This document shows positions 24,001 to 36,759 of a stretch of 64,000 nucleotides of DNA, piece after piece. Numbering within the stretch: the stretch's first letter is position 1; each line of letters starts with the position of its first letter. The notes under the pieces are model-generated. The model was not told the DNA's origin, searched no databases, and worked only from the letters and a program-made list of their open reading frames with translations. Origin of the DNA: Maratus speciosus (Eukaryota; Arthropoda; Arachnida; Araneae; Salticidae); NCBI GenBank assembly GCA_963932465.1, contig OZ010790.1:350263087-350327086 (forward strand), given 5' to 3'. A program made the position numbers and the translations under genes.

Positions 24001-25765
24001 TCAGCATTTTTTAACTGATATAAAAAATAAGACATCACTAACCGGTAATTTAAATTTATTTAAATAAAAAAATTAACTAATTTTTATTTAATATAATCTG
24101 AATCTTAAATTATTTTTAAATCACATTGAAATATAGTATGGGAATGTGTGACAAACTGTAAAGTCCGGTGAAAATAGAATCATTAAACGAAGACATTAAA
24201 ACTTATTGTTTAACTTATTAATATTATGGTTAGCATAATTAATAAGTATTTATTTCCCACAAAGAAATGGTTGCTTGCATTTATAAGCGCAATTTAATGA
24301 CTTGCTTTGAGAACACCATTCTCTTGGTGTAAAACCTAATAACTCACGACGAAAAAAGGATTCTTAGAAAAAAAAAATAACTAAAGAAACTGCAAACGAA
24401 ATTTCAAGAAAAAACAATTAAAAGAACATGGAAATGAATGATTATTATTTTTTCTAAATATTTTAAAGACGTGAAAATTTTCCTTCCAAATTTTTCAACT
24501 GTATTGGAGATAATTATCCTTTTGTGCTTTCGTATTAAGTAAGCCTTTTAATTTAATTATTATTAACCGAGTTCCTTAATTAAGATTCTAAAATAACAAT
24601 TATACATATTTAAAAATAAGTTAAGACTTTTTATCGCTTGTAAGGCTAAGAAATATCTGAGGTTTCACCCCACCGTATGACGTTTCTTGTGAAATGAATC
24701 ATGTATTTTATTTTATTGTTTAGTTTTGTTCACATCATTTATTACTTTTGAATCAATTATTAATAAAAATATGTAAAGAACTATATATTTAAATTTACAT
24801 TGTGTTGCGAGAAAAAGAGGAAAGTATATACAGAATTTTACTTTAAAACTTTACTGTCCTAAACAAGCAGTTAATAATAACACGATATGTGGTAAATATG
24901 GTAAAACACGGTAATACACTCTGTCTCACATTTAAAATAATGCCTTATGATTAGTCTTTGGATATTATAAAAAGACAATCTGCGTATGAGCTTTAGCATA
25001 TTACGGTTAAATTTTCTATAAATGCATAAAAATCTGGAAAGTTCAGTAAAAATTGCATTTCCTGTTTTACATTATTTTTTTAAATATCTGTAAAAAAGGA
25101 GAGCAAGAAATTTAAATACTTTTAGAAGAATTTTTTTAAATTATATTTATATTATACGTATGTGTATACGTATACTTATGTGTTATAGTTACTCTAGTGC
25201 AGGGTTAGCCAGTTTATATTTTTTAAAGGTGGTTTACAGTTAATTCATATTAAATTTCGATTAATTTATTCTTAATACACATATAAATATTTTCTAATAA
25301 AATAAACGGTCAAGTGCGAGTATTACTCGCGCTCAGAGAGTTCCTTACAATAAGTACATGAATTATTAACTGTGATATTAAAAACAATAGTTTCTAAAAA
25401 AATAATAAAACTTTGTAAAAAACTACACAACTTAGGGTTGTGTATATTTGTATATACCGCAAAAGTATGAATGGGTATACCATAAAACTTCAAAGAGCTA
25501 CGAAGCCTAAATAATATCAAATATTGATATTCTGTACAACTCTTTTTTAAACTCTTATTTGAATCTGTTTATCATGAATTTAATCTTTAACTGTTGTCAC
25601 GTGGTCTCAAAAGACACTGCGACTCACAGCTGTAAACATTTCCACCCCTTAAAAGTGCAAATACTATTTTCCCTTACCAGTACCTTCTTATACCAGCTTG
25701 CCAAGATCACACACAAAGCGATAATTCTGTGAGTTGATTTTAAACGTGTTATTCGTTACACTGGG
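21009..25765. other. Long AT-rich stretch, no gene seen
   Basis: About 4.7 kb with no recognised element or coding signal. It holds T/A runs (21043-21063), a (TTTC)n run (about 21095-21108), (AAAT)n near 22041-22060 and a short TA run near 23784-23795. Open frames are short and low in complexity. If a host intron or intergenic region exists in the window, this is a candidate. Confidence 0.5.
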
Positions 25766-26530
25766 GGTCTGTCAGACCGCATCACATCAGTTGTGTGATT
25801 ATTTGAAACTGTAGTACAATACACCGGATTAGTTGTATTTTATTTTTCTTTTCATTTCTTTGGACTTTTCTTTTTTTTTGATACGACCTCTAAAACGTTC
25901 TACTATCCTCATCCAGAAGGACATAGAAGATATTATGCACAACTGGTCAGATCAAGAATTTTCCGATATTGAAAGTTCTGACAATACAGATTTTACTGAC
26001 GGAAGAGATCACGATACGAATTCTGAACTGAAAATATAAATATTTCTGATGGAGTAAAACATAATTTTTATTACCGAAAGGACAGTTTAGACAAAAACAT
26101 CTTCTAAGTGCCTTTTATGCCAAAGTCAGTATACATTGAATGTACATGAAAAATATGTATTGACTGCAATATTAATGTACTTTGTCTCTTGCATATTCGT
26201 AGGGTAAATATTATTTTTTTAAATAGGCACTGCATTTCAATTTTCATACTTTGTTGCAACGATAATTTTAAAACAATTTTGTATACGATTAGTTTTTATA
26301 TTTAATTAGCAAAATTAACAAACTACCGTTTATTTTGAAAAAAAAAAATTATTTCTGTACCGAAATTAAATAATATGAATAAAATACTTTTCGAGCAATT
26401 TAATTCACATGCTCCTAAGAGAAGTACAACGATCTTGTTAGGTCAAAATTTAAGTAAATTCAACCATTTAAGTTATTTTTATTCATTTTATTCGAGCGGT
26501 CTGAGAGACCGCATCACATCAGTTGTGTGA
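25766..26530 (+). repeat. Pair of 33-bp direct repeats, piggyBac-like remnant between
   Basis: A 33-bp segment starting GGTCTGTCAGACCGCATC (25766-25798) recurs at 26498-26530 in the same orientation with two differences inside its GGTCTGNNAGACC palindrome. Between the two lies a short open frame with an acidic N-terminal-like peptide (25833-26039). A deleted piggyBac-type element would explain this, but TTAA boundaries and terminal inverted repeats were not identified. Confidence 0.5.
25833..26039 (+). CDS. Short acidic open frame, possible transposase N terminus
   Basis: 68 codons; the informative part begins at the internal Met near 25935 and reads MHNWSDQEFSDIESSDN, then more Asp/Glu/Ser. 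Acidic, low-complexity N termini before a catalytic domain are common in piggyBac transposases. Here the frame stops at 26039 and no catalytic motif follows before 26498. I see no other domain. It may be an internally deleted copy or chance. Confidence 0.3.
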   Translation: MYFIFLFISLDFSFFLIRPLKRSTILIQKDIEDIMHNWSDQEFSDIESSDNTDFTDGRDHDTNSELKI

Positions 26531-26747
26531 CAAATTTTAGTCACATTAGTTAAAGATTAATTCGGTACTGACAAAAAAGGTAATGCATATTTAAACTTCA
26601 TTTGCCATTTCATAAAAGCAAATTAAGCATACCTTTGTTCAAAGTTTAAACTTGGCATCGTACTAAATGCGTTTTTAAAAGGAAATCGCAAAATTTACAA
26701 CGCCGCCCTCGTCCGTGTCGTGTTTTTCCAGATAGGTTTTTTATTAA

Positions 26748-27002
26748 CTTTTAAAGACACGAGAGGCGTATTGAGATGTTCATTCAATGCAAACTAGTCG
26801 CAAATTCCATAGTATTTATGAAATTAATTCTAATTAAATTAGTCTGTTTCTAACAATTTGACGTTTATTGTTTCTATACTGCTACCGGATATTGCATTAC
26901 GCAAATATATCACTAAAAGTTGTTATCTGGGCCTTAAAAGCCGATGGTACATAGAACCGCCCCTCTCGTTTTGTATATCCAAACCGCCCGTGTCTTTAAG
27001 GG
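26748..27002. mobile_element. TTAA-flanked miniature element (piggyBac-like)
   Basis: Flanked by TTAA (26744-26747 and 27003-27006). Ends are inverted: CTTTTAAAGACACGAGAGGC at left, and CCCTTAAAGACACGGGCGG read inward from the right. Length 255 bp, no coding capacity. TTAA duplication suggests piggyBac-type mobilisation. Confidence 0.75.
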
Positions 27003-27016
27003 TTAATATCTAAAAA

Positions 27017-27225
27017 ATAGTTGCCTTTTCGTACCGGAATAATTTCCAACCCAGCTCGGAATAAAATTAGTAAAATCGGAATAAAATCCATAAAATACCG
27101 TTTCACTGACTATTTCCTTATTTTTACGGATTTATTCCGAGCTGTGTCGGAAATTATTCCGGTACGATAAGGGCAACTATTTTTCCGATTCCTACCGGAA
27201 AACTGGCAGTATTTTTTTTACAGTG
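27017..27225. mobile_element. Fold-back element, copy 1 (left end trimmed)
   Basis: ATAGTTGCC (27017) and GGCAACTAT (ends 27180) bound a near-perfect inverted repeat; each arm includes GTACCGGAATAATTTCC and AGCTCGGAATAAA or its complement. The right tail runs on to TTTTACAGTG (27225). The left tail seen in copy 2 is missing, probably cut by or against the TTAA element ending at 27002. Confidence 0.8.
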
Positions 27226-27415
27226 TATGGTAATTTTTGGAAATGAGTTTTTAGTTATGTTAAGCTTTTTTTTTTTTTTTTACTCAAATTAAATTTTAGT
27301 TTAGTATGTGGTGTGCATAAAATTAAAAAATTGAAGATAAAATACAGGTGTGCTTAAAAAAAGTCGAGTACATTTCCATTTCTTGACAGAAGGTGAAGAA
27401 ATTGAATTTCCACCT

Positions 27416-27654
27416 CACTGTAAAAATAATACTACCAGTTTGCTTGTAGGAACCGGGAAAATAGTTGCCCTTATCGTACCGGAAAAATTTCCGACACAGC
27501 TCGGAATAAAATCCCTAAAATACCGTTTTATTGAATATTTCCTTTTTTTTTTACGGATTTTATTCCGAGCTGGGTCGAAAAATTTTCCGATACAATAAGA
27601 GCAACTATTTTTCCGATTCCTACAGGAAAATTGGTCGTATTTTTTTTTACAGTG
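27416..27654. mobile_element. Fold-back element, copy 2 (complete)
   Basis: Begins CACTGTAAAAATAATAC and ends TTTTTTTTTACAGTG. Almost the whole 239 bp is one palindrome with arms of about 115 bp around a short AT-rich centre. It matches copy 1 throughout. No target-site duplication is obvious. Superfamily not determined. Confidence 0.85.
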
Positions 27655-27713
27655 CTGACTTATTCGTTTTCCAGCTAAAGCTTCAGTTTACTGATATTTC
27701 TTTACTGTGTAGC

Positions 27714-27831
27714 ATATATATATATATATGTATATATGCTACACATATACATATATGTATATATATGTGTACCACAGCACTGAGTTTACTGTGTAGCACA
27801 CACGCACACACACACACACATATATATTGGT
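27714..27831. repeat. (TA)n/(CA)n microsatellite with palindromic segments
   Basis: TA runs, then GTAGCATATA/TATATGCTAC-type complementarity, then (CA)n and TATATAT. The word GTGTAGCA occurs twice. Confidence 0.85.
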
Positions 27832-27839
27832 TATAAAAA

Positions 27840-30135
27840 TGACTGTACAAAAGCATTCGAATACATTTCCACTATAGACTGTAATTCCTTGAATTATGAT
27901 ATTGAAATGCGTTATGCTGTTACTTTAGTTAACTTCTTAGATTTCGAATTCTTAGTGTGTTGGAAAGTTCTCGTAATCTATGCTAGACTCATGGCTTTTG
28001 TTCCTGATTTTAATGAAATGTGGTTTGCATCTCTAAATTTGTACCTCGTATCTAAAATCTCATAAAATAATGTAACGTGTTACATTGTATTACATGAAAT
28101 ATATCATGTCACAATTTTAAAGCTAGAGTTCTAAGTAAAACATTAAAATTTGTAAAATTGTTCTCCTCATTATTGCGCGTTTACACTTTATGGTTATTGC
28201 CTTCAGAATATTAATTTCTCCTAACATATCATCAAGATATATTTTGTGATCCGAAATCGCTGCATTGTAAACTACTTCATTTATCTTGTACTACAATGTA
28301 AGCGGTAATATTTAGGTGCAGTGCATGTATTTATATGTTTATACAATATTCTAATATCTTAACAGAATGCCCTCATTTTATCCACAATAATTGTGTTCCG
28401 CTACATTTCTGATATTTTGCATTGAGCGGCTGAACGAATAATGAAGGAATAATTTATTTATCTGCTAAGACAGATACATGCTTAAAATCGGCTTTTCAGG
28501 TAATTGCGAATTCCGTTTATCACTGCTTTACAATATTACACAAATATTTTAGTTGTAAAAAAAAGCAATTTAACAAATAACAACGTCATTTGGAAAAGGA
28601 TTTTTTCAAAGACTAAAATTTAAGACATAAAAAATCGCACGGAGTTGATCATATATTACGTACGCCATGAATTAAACATTAATAGTGTTATTACACGTAA
28701 AAGTTCCAAGCGACAAAAATCGCCTGCGAATTTTGTGTGCAATATTTATATGTATTCATTCCTGTCCTATTTATCTTTTATTTTTATTTTTAATTGGCTT
28801 ATTTCATTTTTCTTTTGCACGTGAAAATCTTACAAATTAAAATTAACTCTTTGGCAGAGATTGTTATTCATTTTCTTTCAATTTCATTATTTATCATCCA
28901 CCTGAAACTTACGTATTATCCAAGCATTTCATTGGCTGTTCGGGAAAAGGCTTTTCCATCGTGAGATTTCCAAGAAATCTGACTACCAATTTTAAATGAA
29001 ATTTCATTCTTAAACTTCTAAACATCCGACAATATTACTTTTTACACCGTCGGATAGAGAAAAAAATGTACTTTTAAAGGCAATTTATTTGAAAGATGTA
29101 TCTCAATTTTTTTCTGAGTTATTATTTTTGTTTGTAGTTTTTATTACTTTTTTGTCATAGTGGCAACAGAAGGTATCCATCTCTGTTGAAAGTAAAGGGA
29201 AATACAGATTACTGTATAGACCAATCAGAAAACGAATAAAATGCGGATTAAACCAACAAAACCCTTCAGATATGCTTTTGATTTCCTACCCTGACGAGAA
29301 CAATAACTATTTTTCGAAATGGTTAAAATAAAAGTTAAATCAGGGATACTTTCCATACAAGCTTCATAAAATGCCCTTTAGTTATGATATATATATATAT
29401 ATTTAAATTTCTATTTTTATCTTTTTCTCCTTAAAATGGTACATTTAAGGTTTGCTCTAAATTCGTCCATACACAGGCTTTTAAATTTTATGCATATGAC
29501 CTTTTGAAAATGGTAGAAAATATGAAATACATCGCTCAATTTCACAATTAGAAGCTCCTTTGAATTAATATAGAAGATTCCTTAGCTCCTTGTGTATATT
29601 CAAGAAATCGATCCACCTTAGTAACTGTCACCTTTTTAGTCTGATGATATATTAGAAAAAAAATATATAATAATAATAATATGAAAACTTTTTCATTAAA
29701 ACTGAATTACAAAATCGATAATTATACTTCTTTTCAAAAAATATTTACAAGGATAATTAGCTTAATTAACAAAAAAATAATTTTAGAAATCAAGCGATTT
29801 TTATGAAAACAATGTAACAAACTGTATTTTGATCCGATCTCTAAATGGATATAGCGTATTTATATTAGTTGCAAATTATTCATATACATTTATTTTAATT
29901 ACGGAAAAGTATCAGAGTAAAAAATGTGTAAGTAGTTTAGAAATTAACCAAAACACTAATTAAATTTATATAGCTTCGACTGTACTTTCTATATGTGATC
30001 AAGTATTTTGCGCGAAAATTAAAATCTATTTTTATTAATAGGCGGATGTAATAAATTTTCTTTAATGGTTCTTAAAAGCACTTTCGGGAGCATAAGGGTT
30101 AAAATATATTAAATACAAAATGTAATTATATAGAA
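27840..30135. other. AT-rich stretch; carries an element-free relative of the copy 1 insertion site
   Basis: No gene recognised. At 28735-28890 the sequence matches the left flank (10382-10434) and right flank (11655-11760) of the rolling-circle-like element joined together, with the junction at about 28776-28790. The duplicated flank is itself a repeat or a small duplication. Confidence 0.7.
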
Positions 30136-30323
30136 ACTAAAAGATCTTCTTAAAACACCACAAAAAAAACTTTTAAATGCGCTAGGCCTTTCGAAAGATC
30201 GGAGTCTTTAATAGTAGAAGCACATCACGTCGTCTTTGCGTCTGACGAAGGAAGACTCAGACCTTCCGAAAGGCCTAGCGCATTTAAAGGAGTTTCATCG
30301 TGTTTTAAGAAGATCTTTTAGTT
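30136..30323. repeat. Inverted repeat resembling a Penelope-like 3' end
   Basis: Arms of about 73 bp (30136-30208 and 30251-30323). Shared words are CTAAAAGATCTTCTTAAAAC and TTTAAATGCGCTAGGCCTTT. On the plus strand GACGAAGGAAGACTCAGACC followed by CGAAAGGCCTAGCGC resembles the tail of Penelope-like elements, which often insert as partial, inverted copies. No protein is encoded. Confidence 0.6.
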
Positions 30324-31130
30324 CTTATTCATTCACACTAATTTCAACTTATTTTCTTTGTAGTTACCTAGATTGTTTTTTTTTATTTTTTTAAATATAG
30401 AGTTTGTTATACCCTCAACAAGGACGCCCTGTTTCTTGTGTCATAAGTTTACTTTCAAGAATAACATTTTTCAAGATTAACATTTGGTATGATATCTCAT
30501 GCCATAACGCTATTCCTCTGTCACCCGCATGTTGGTCCAAAAACATATAGGTACGATTTCACTCATTTTATCGCCATTATAGCATTGCATCGTCATACTT
30601 CTAGATATCCCATAATCCATTATCAGAAATTGCTACCATTAGTAAAATTCATTTTTCTGAAAAACCATGCTCCGTGGAGATAATTTATGCGGATTGGTTC
30701 GAAAATTTGGAATTTCTAGATCGATATGAAATTTATTTTCGTGGCACAAAGAGCTTTTTTTAAATATAATATACTGCTGCGTTTTTTGTTTTTTCTTTTA
30801 ATTTTATTCGTATTAGCAAATAGTTTATTTTGAAGTATTAATAAAAGAAAGGAAAATCTGGAAGTATACCGGGTAAACTAAAGTGACATACGTTGTGATG
30901 GACAATTATAAAGAATCGTATAGCCAGGAACACTAATATAAACAAATGATTCAAATGTTAAAGTGAACCAGAAGATAATCTCAGACATGGACTGATTTAG
31001 AAATTGAATATAAGTTCAAAGGGAGTGGAGAGGCACCATATTATATTAAATTAAAATAATTGGCTCCACCAAATATATTTGAGAAACACGCAAAGTTCGT
31101 TTGTGTTTAGGGATGCATTTAACTACACGG
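30324..31130. other. AT-rich stretch, no gene seen
   Basis: Only an A/T-rich landscape and a weak open frame (30489-30683) with no recognised motif. Confidence 0.5.
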
Positions 31131-31132
31131 GG

Positions 31133-31318
31133 ACTACATTCTGACTCATTTTTTAATTCCTTTTTGTTCGGACACACAAAACTTTGGCAGGTGTTGTTCT
31201 TCAGAAATTATATAATCGAAAAACGCTTTCCATTTTTTGGTAAACGAAGAGATATTTCAGAAAACACTGCCAAATTTTGCTTTTTGAACCAAATTTCCGA
31301 ACGAGAAAGGAGGCAAAC
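31133..31318 (+). repeat. Interspersed repeat fragment related to 54660-54860
   Basis: It matches, inverted, the element at 54469-54887: CTGACTCATTTTTTAATTCC, an AGAAATTATATAAT-type stretch and TTTTGAACCAAATTTCCGAA have counterparts there in the same order. A 76-codon open frame here aligns loosely with one on the minus strand there, which reflects shared ancestry rather than proven coding. Confidence 0.6.
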
Positions 31319-32249
31319 CTGCAGTCAGTGACCAAAATCGCTTATTGCTCGGTAAATATTATATTAATCAAAATATGAAAATAATAATTTGATTTCAAAT
31401 AGCTTGAATAGTCCGGCACGCTCATTTTGTGACTTTACGTTCAAAAATACGTTAAAGAACATTTCAGAAAATTTCGCGTTTATTGTTTTTGAGAACCGTT
31501 GAGAACCGAATTTGAGAAACGTTGTTGAAGCAAATTGATATGATTGTTCGGCAAAACGAGAATCAAATGAACATCATTACAACTATGATATTTAAAATAG
31601 TGTTCGAAAATATTTTACTATATATATTAATTTTTTAATAACTATTATAGTTTGATAATTAACATTTCGAGGACCAGCGTAAATGGAAGCATTTTTAAAA
31701 TGTAAAATATTATCGATTTGTAAAAGCTATATATGATATTTTTAATCGAATTTCTCCTTTCGATCAGTTTTCTCAGAAACAACGCAACTAAATCGGTTTA
31801 GAAAACCATTCTGGTAACGGATGATAAACATTTTTGCGTTGATGACTAGAATGCCTGGTGGCCATTTTGATTAACGACGGTCATCACATTGAACACTTGT
31901 TAACCGAGCTGCATTGCACATTTTGTTGCAGCACTGTGCAAACTGAAAACGCATCAACAATTATGCAATTGAAACATCCCCTAACAATGGTAAATGCAAG
32001 TTTTTTTTGTTTTTTTTTCACGGAGAGTAGACTGTTTTCTAAACTTTTCGATTTATTAACTTTAATCTTTTTCAAGAATATTTGGTAAATAATAATTATT
32101 AAGCATTTAAAAATATATATTTATTTCTGTATTTTTTTTATTTATATATAAATCAATGCAATTACATTTAAAAAAAAAAAATAAATAGTGATTTTTTCTA
32201 AATCAACAGAACTATTGAGCTTACTAAATTGAAGTTAATTAAATTGATT
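31319..32249. other. AT-rich stretch, no gene seen
   Basis: No recognised element. The open frames at 31858-32088 lie opposite each other on the two strands and have no domain signal. Confidence 0.5.
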
Positions 32250-34080
32250 ACGCAAAATAATGCTATAAAAAGTGATAAAAAATCTTTATTAAGATTGATG
32301 ATCGTTTCGTTGCACCAACGGCGACATCTTCAAAATCATTTATGATAGAAAATATTTTCACATAATTTAAAAACAATAAACATACTAAACAATGTCACGA
32401 GACATGATGCATAATGAAAAACATTGCAAAGATAAAATTAAATTAGCTGTTTGTGAGTGTGGATTAATTTTCATATAATTTAACAAAACAATAACATGGT
32501 AAAAAATGTCACGAGACAACACGCATAATGAAAAACATTGCAAAACATAAAATAAAAATAAATAAAATTATCTTGGCTATTTGCGAGTGTGGATTAATTT
32601 TCACTATTGTTATTAAGATTACATAGCATCTCTTTCCGAATTTTCGGTAAATCAGGGGACACTGAATCATTGCAAATATTCTTGTTGCGTAAAAATATCT
32701 CTATTGATTCTCGGACTATGGATTAAATAAAATCTTGATGTATAAATTAACTTGCTATTTTTAAAATCGATCTGTAACGGTTCTTCGCTGCATAATATGG
32801 CCAATGCTGTGGTTGTTCTGTTGTATTTGATATCTACTATATATTATTTGATTCTGGTTTTAAGTTTTCTACTTGTCATACCTATATAAAACTGCTTTGT
32901 TCCATCTTCTTTTGTGAAGGGTATTTCATATTCCCCTGATAACTGGTTTGACTCTATTGGATCTATTTTCTTGCATACTATATTTTTTAATTTCATAGAA
33001 GGTTTTGCGACTAGGGAGATATTGAATTTATTGAGTTTATATTTCAAACTTTCGAAGAAACCAGGAAAATATTGTAAAGTGGATAACATGGAATTTTGTC
33101 GAATGAAACTTCTTTTCTTTTTATTCTTCAAACTCTTAATTAAATTTTCTATGGTGATTTCTTTGTATCTATTGTTTCTTGCAATATCATATATTTTATT
33201 CATTTCATTATTTTATTGATCGGGGGTACAAACTGTGAAAGCTCTATGAATAGAATGCCTAAATGCAGAAACTTTGTATGAAAAAGGTGCTTGAGCATTA
33301 TGAGGGATAATGGATTGACTGTCTATGGGTTTTCTGTAAACAGTGCGTTCTATTCCTTGGTGCGTCTTGATTAGTAATACATCTAAATAAGGTAGCGTAC
33401 CATTTTCTTCTATTTTTAATGTGAATTTAATTTCAGAATCAAGGCTATTAATCTGGTTTAAAAAGTTATTGAGCATGGTATCTGCATGTTGCCATATGAT
33501 GAAATATCGTCTACGTATCTGATCCATGCATGGGGAGTATAATCCAATTTGTATATATCTATTTCGGGTGATCGTAATATGAATTCAGCTAATAATCCTG
33601 ATATAGGAGAACCCATTGGAGCTCCGTTATTTTGTTTGTATATTTTATCGTCGAAGTGAAGTAATTATTATTAACTATTAGATTAAGAGCACTCTTTAGT
33701 GTAGTTTTCATATTATCATTAATATTCTACATGCGGTCAATGCAATTATTTATATTTGTAACGGCTTTTTGGGTATCAATAGATGTTTATAAAGAGACTA
33801 TATCTAGACTGGCTATTAAATAATTCTGAGGTAAATTAATTTTTTTCAAATATTGAATGAACTCATACGTTGAATTAATTACATGTTCAGAGATGGGCAA
33901 AATATTTTTCAATAAAACTACAAAAGCTTTTTCCATAAAATATGTGAGGCTTGAGCATTTAATTACTATTGGCCTTATTGGCATATTTATTTTGTGGTCT
34001 TTGAGTCTGCCGACAATTGCTGGGATTCACAGATCCACAGATTGCTGGGATTCACTGAGCATTCACAAAACGAACTTTTC
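32250..34080 (-). mobile_element. Penelope-like retroelement, 5'-truncated
   Basis: Contains on the minus strand the Penelope reverse transcriptase core followed by a GIY-YIG endonuclease, in the family order. The 3' tail reads GAAGATGTCGCCGTTGGTGC, then AACGAAACGATC (near 32300-32335). A segment of ~120 bp in the tail is duplicated (32360-32480 and 32480-32605). The 5' boundary near 34010-34080 has a short duplication (GATTGCTGGGATTCAC-type words), as seen at truncated insertions. Confidence 0.85.
32640..34050 (-). pseudogene. Penelope-like reverse transcriptase / GIY-YIG endonuclease
   Basis: The protein copies RNA into DNA and nicks the target. From the N side: KINMPIRPIV (near 34000), then FMEKAFVVLLKNIL and motif A ASLDIVSL (33787); motif C YVDD near 33515, followed directly by a frameshift; then FTLKIEENGTLPYLDVLL and ERTVYRKPID (33213-33527). 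The endonuclease begins near 32925 with YEIPFTKEDG and FYIGMTSRKLKTRIK, and reads on past a stop to TTTALAILCSEEPLQIDF near 32740. The N-terminal half of the reverse transcriptase is missing and several frame changes are present. Family assignment is firm; it is not functional. Confidence 0.87.
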
Positions 34081-34590
34081 ATTTATTGAAACTTCATATG
34101 ACTTTTCACTATAAATCACCTTGCAGTGAAATATTATTTTCATTCCCGAATCATAGGTAAATCTCATATGAAGGTCAAAATTTTTATGAAGTACAGTAAT
34201 AAATGGTAGAACCACTTCTTTTATAAAATCTCATGGATTATTTTTGACAAGTTTTTTTTTAACCCTGCGCCTGAGAAAATATTTCGAAAAATTCGTAATG
34301 GATTTAAACAAATACTCGATCAATAATTCTTGGTTACATTTTACATTTTGGTAAGGTTTCCAAAGTTTTAATTACTAGAAAAAACTACTTATTAACTAAT
34401 AATCTTTTAGTCTTTGTAAACTATATGTCAGAGTTGCTTTGTAATTTTCTAATAAATGTTACACTTAAAAAAAAGTTTTTAAGAATCTTTTTTCAAATAT
34501 ATTTTAAATATATACGAAAATTTTTATCTATTTAAAATTAATTCATGGATGAGAGTATTAAAAAATCAGAAATTTTAACGTACCAGAAGT

Positions 34591-34637
<47 letters not shown>

Positions 34638-35192
34638 GCTTAAATTTTTTCTATTCTGCGTAAATGAATAGGTTAGAGTTAAAAAAATATATTTAACCGT
34701 GTTGACGGAAATATATTTTGATAGTCTTCTGTCTTTATTTCAAAACAAAGAAAGAAGGTTTTTTATACAAGCTTGGGAAAATATTTATTAAAAGAATTTC
34801 TTAATTAGAGATTTAAAAAAAAAAATTATCAAGTGAAATAGTTGGAATATTGAAAAATCTTTCACAGTTTTAAATACTGTCTGTAGAAAACTCGATTAAA
34901 GTTTTTTTGTTAAAGAAAGAATTTACATCCATGAAAAATATTTTTTAATGAAATGGAATGTTAATAAAAAGAACTTCTTTCCTTTATATTTCTTTGAGAT
35001 GTATTAATTAAAGAGATTTACAAACATAATATAAAATGATAAATATGTCTGCATTTTTATCTCTGGAGTTCTTTTAAGCATCGCCCATCTTGGGTCATAT
35101 TTGCATAGAATGGATGCACTTAAGTTAAAACCATATTAACAAATACAATTAGTACTATTTAGCCCATTGCAATATTTTGTTGAAGGAAAATA
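34081..35192. other. AT-rich stretch with a T41 tract, no gene seen
   Basis: Pure T run at 34592-34632. No recognised element. Confidence 0.6.
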
Positions 35193-35415
35193 TGTGTTTG
35201 GAATTACCAGTAGCTAATTATTTACCAAAATGTTGGCAATTTGCTTTGCTTACCATAGAAACGTTATTCGCTTCTGTAAGTTTAGTTTTGTTTCTTTTAC
35301 TATGAGGGCACGCAATGCACATGATTATGATAAATAAAGGTGATATAATACTTTTAAGATTGTTAGTTTATTAATTAAGTTTAATACGCATCTTTAATAC
35401 ATGTCGTTACCTACA
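35193..35415 (+). repeat. 5' LTR of the BEL/Pao element
   Basis: Begins TGTGTTTGGAATTA and ends near CTACA. It matches the 3' LTR through GGCACGCAATGCAC, TTATGATAAATAAAG (with AATAAA) and TTAATACGCATC. Sequence after it (TTGGTAATCGTCAC) is the expected place of a primer-binding site; the tRNA was not identified. Confidence 0.8.
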
Positions 35416-36003
35416 TAGTTGGTAATCGTCACATCCGAAGATATAAAATGTATTTTTCTCAAGTTGAAAAAGAAATAAGTCTAAGTTAGAGAATGAACAT
35501 CGTAGTTCATCAAACAATAAATTTTCTCATTTCGATCAGTTGTTTCAACTCTAAGTTCATGGAATGTTGGACAAAATCCTCAACTTGTGAAACAAGGTAG
35601 GAAAGATTTCATTATTCTTATTTTGCTGCATTATAAATTTTGATAAAATGAAATCAACTGAAAAATTAAAATAAGAAACGGTTTTCTTTAAGGACTGTCG
35701 TTACTAAATTGATCTCTAAGTTAAAAATTATAATAAAATATGAAAATAAAGAAATCGATGATTAGTCAGAAATTCCAGAATAACTAAATGATTGAGAATG
35801 TTCGCTTACAAATTTAAATGGAGAGATAGAAGCTGCCATATCTGTTGTAAAAGATAATTAAAATGATATTAACAATAGGGAAGAATATAATGAATATAAT
35901 GAAGAATATAACATTATAAAACTTAAATTTCCAATTTAAAAAAGGATTCAGCGGTTAAAAAGGGATGAAATTCCCAATGTCAATCAATCAAAACCTACTC
36001 TTA

Positions 36004-36006
<3 letters not shown>

Positions 36007-36037
<31 letters not shown>
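36007..36037. repeat. Poly-A tract inside the BEL/Pao element
   Basis: 31 consecutive A in the region between the 5' LTR and gag; possibly the tail of a small insertion or a microsatellite. Confidence 0.7.
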
Positions 36038-36039
<2 letters not shown>

Positions 36040-36759
36040 CGTAAAATTATCTGAATACCCGAAGAATGTAGTACGATTAAATTACAATTGGTACTACTTA
36101 GTTATCACGTCGACCAGTATTGCCAAATTACACAAATCGCCAAACTGTTTGCCGATTTATAAGAATTAACATAATTTTTATATTAAATAATGAAAGAACA
36201 AATAAATTTATAAACATTAATAAAAATACAAACAAAACTTAGAATTAAAAATCTTTTGATGAAAACGTACAGTTGTGGAAAAAAAAAGTAAACACCCCCT
36301 ACTAACTCCGCAACAAATTATCGTAGAAGAAATTTACTGGTACCGAACGATTTTAAATAAAGTCTACTTTTAAATGATGTATATAAAATTTGCTTAGGGG
36401 GCCATCTACATATTAAAACGAACCATAACTTCATTTTTTTCAATGGCAATATCCAATTTTGACAGCATAAATGAACTCTACACCCTTCAAATAGTCTAAA
36501 AACAAATTTTCATGCAATTCGTACCATAAGTTTCCGAGAAATTAATTATTTTAAAACGAGCGTATTTTAAGGGCGGTATCCAAATTGAAGTTGAGTTCTC
36601 GATTGCTCGGTTGCTCGATTGGGTTCTCGATTGAAAATTTTAGAATTCTAGTAGGCATACAAAAAAACGTACACTCAGAAGCAGATAACCTTACATATCT
36701 TACCACAAAATATCTACAAAAACTAGTAGACAACGTATAGAAAAGCATTCGAGCAGTGA

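Noticed and set aside
36290..36560. Possible Tc1-like end (ACAGTTGTGGA) within the BEL element
   Set aside because: No inverted partner or TA-bounded element was found.
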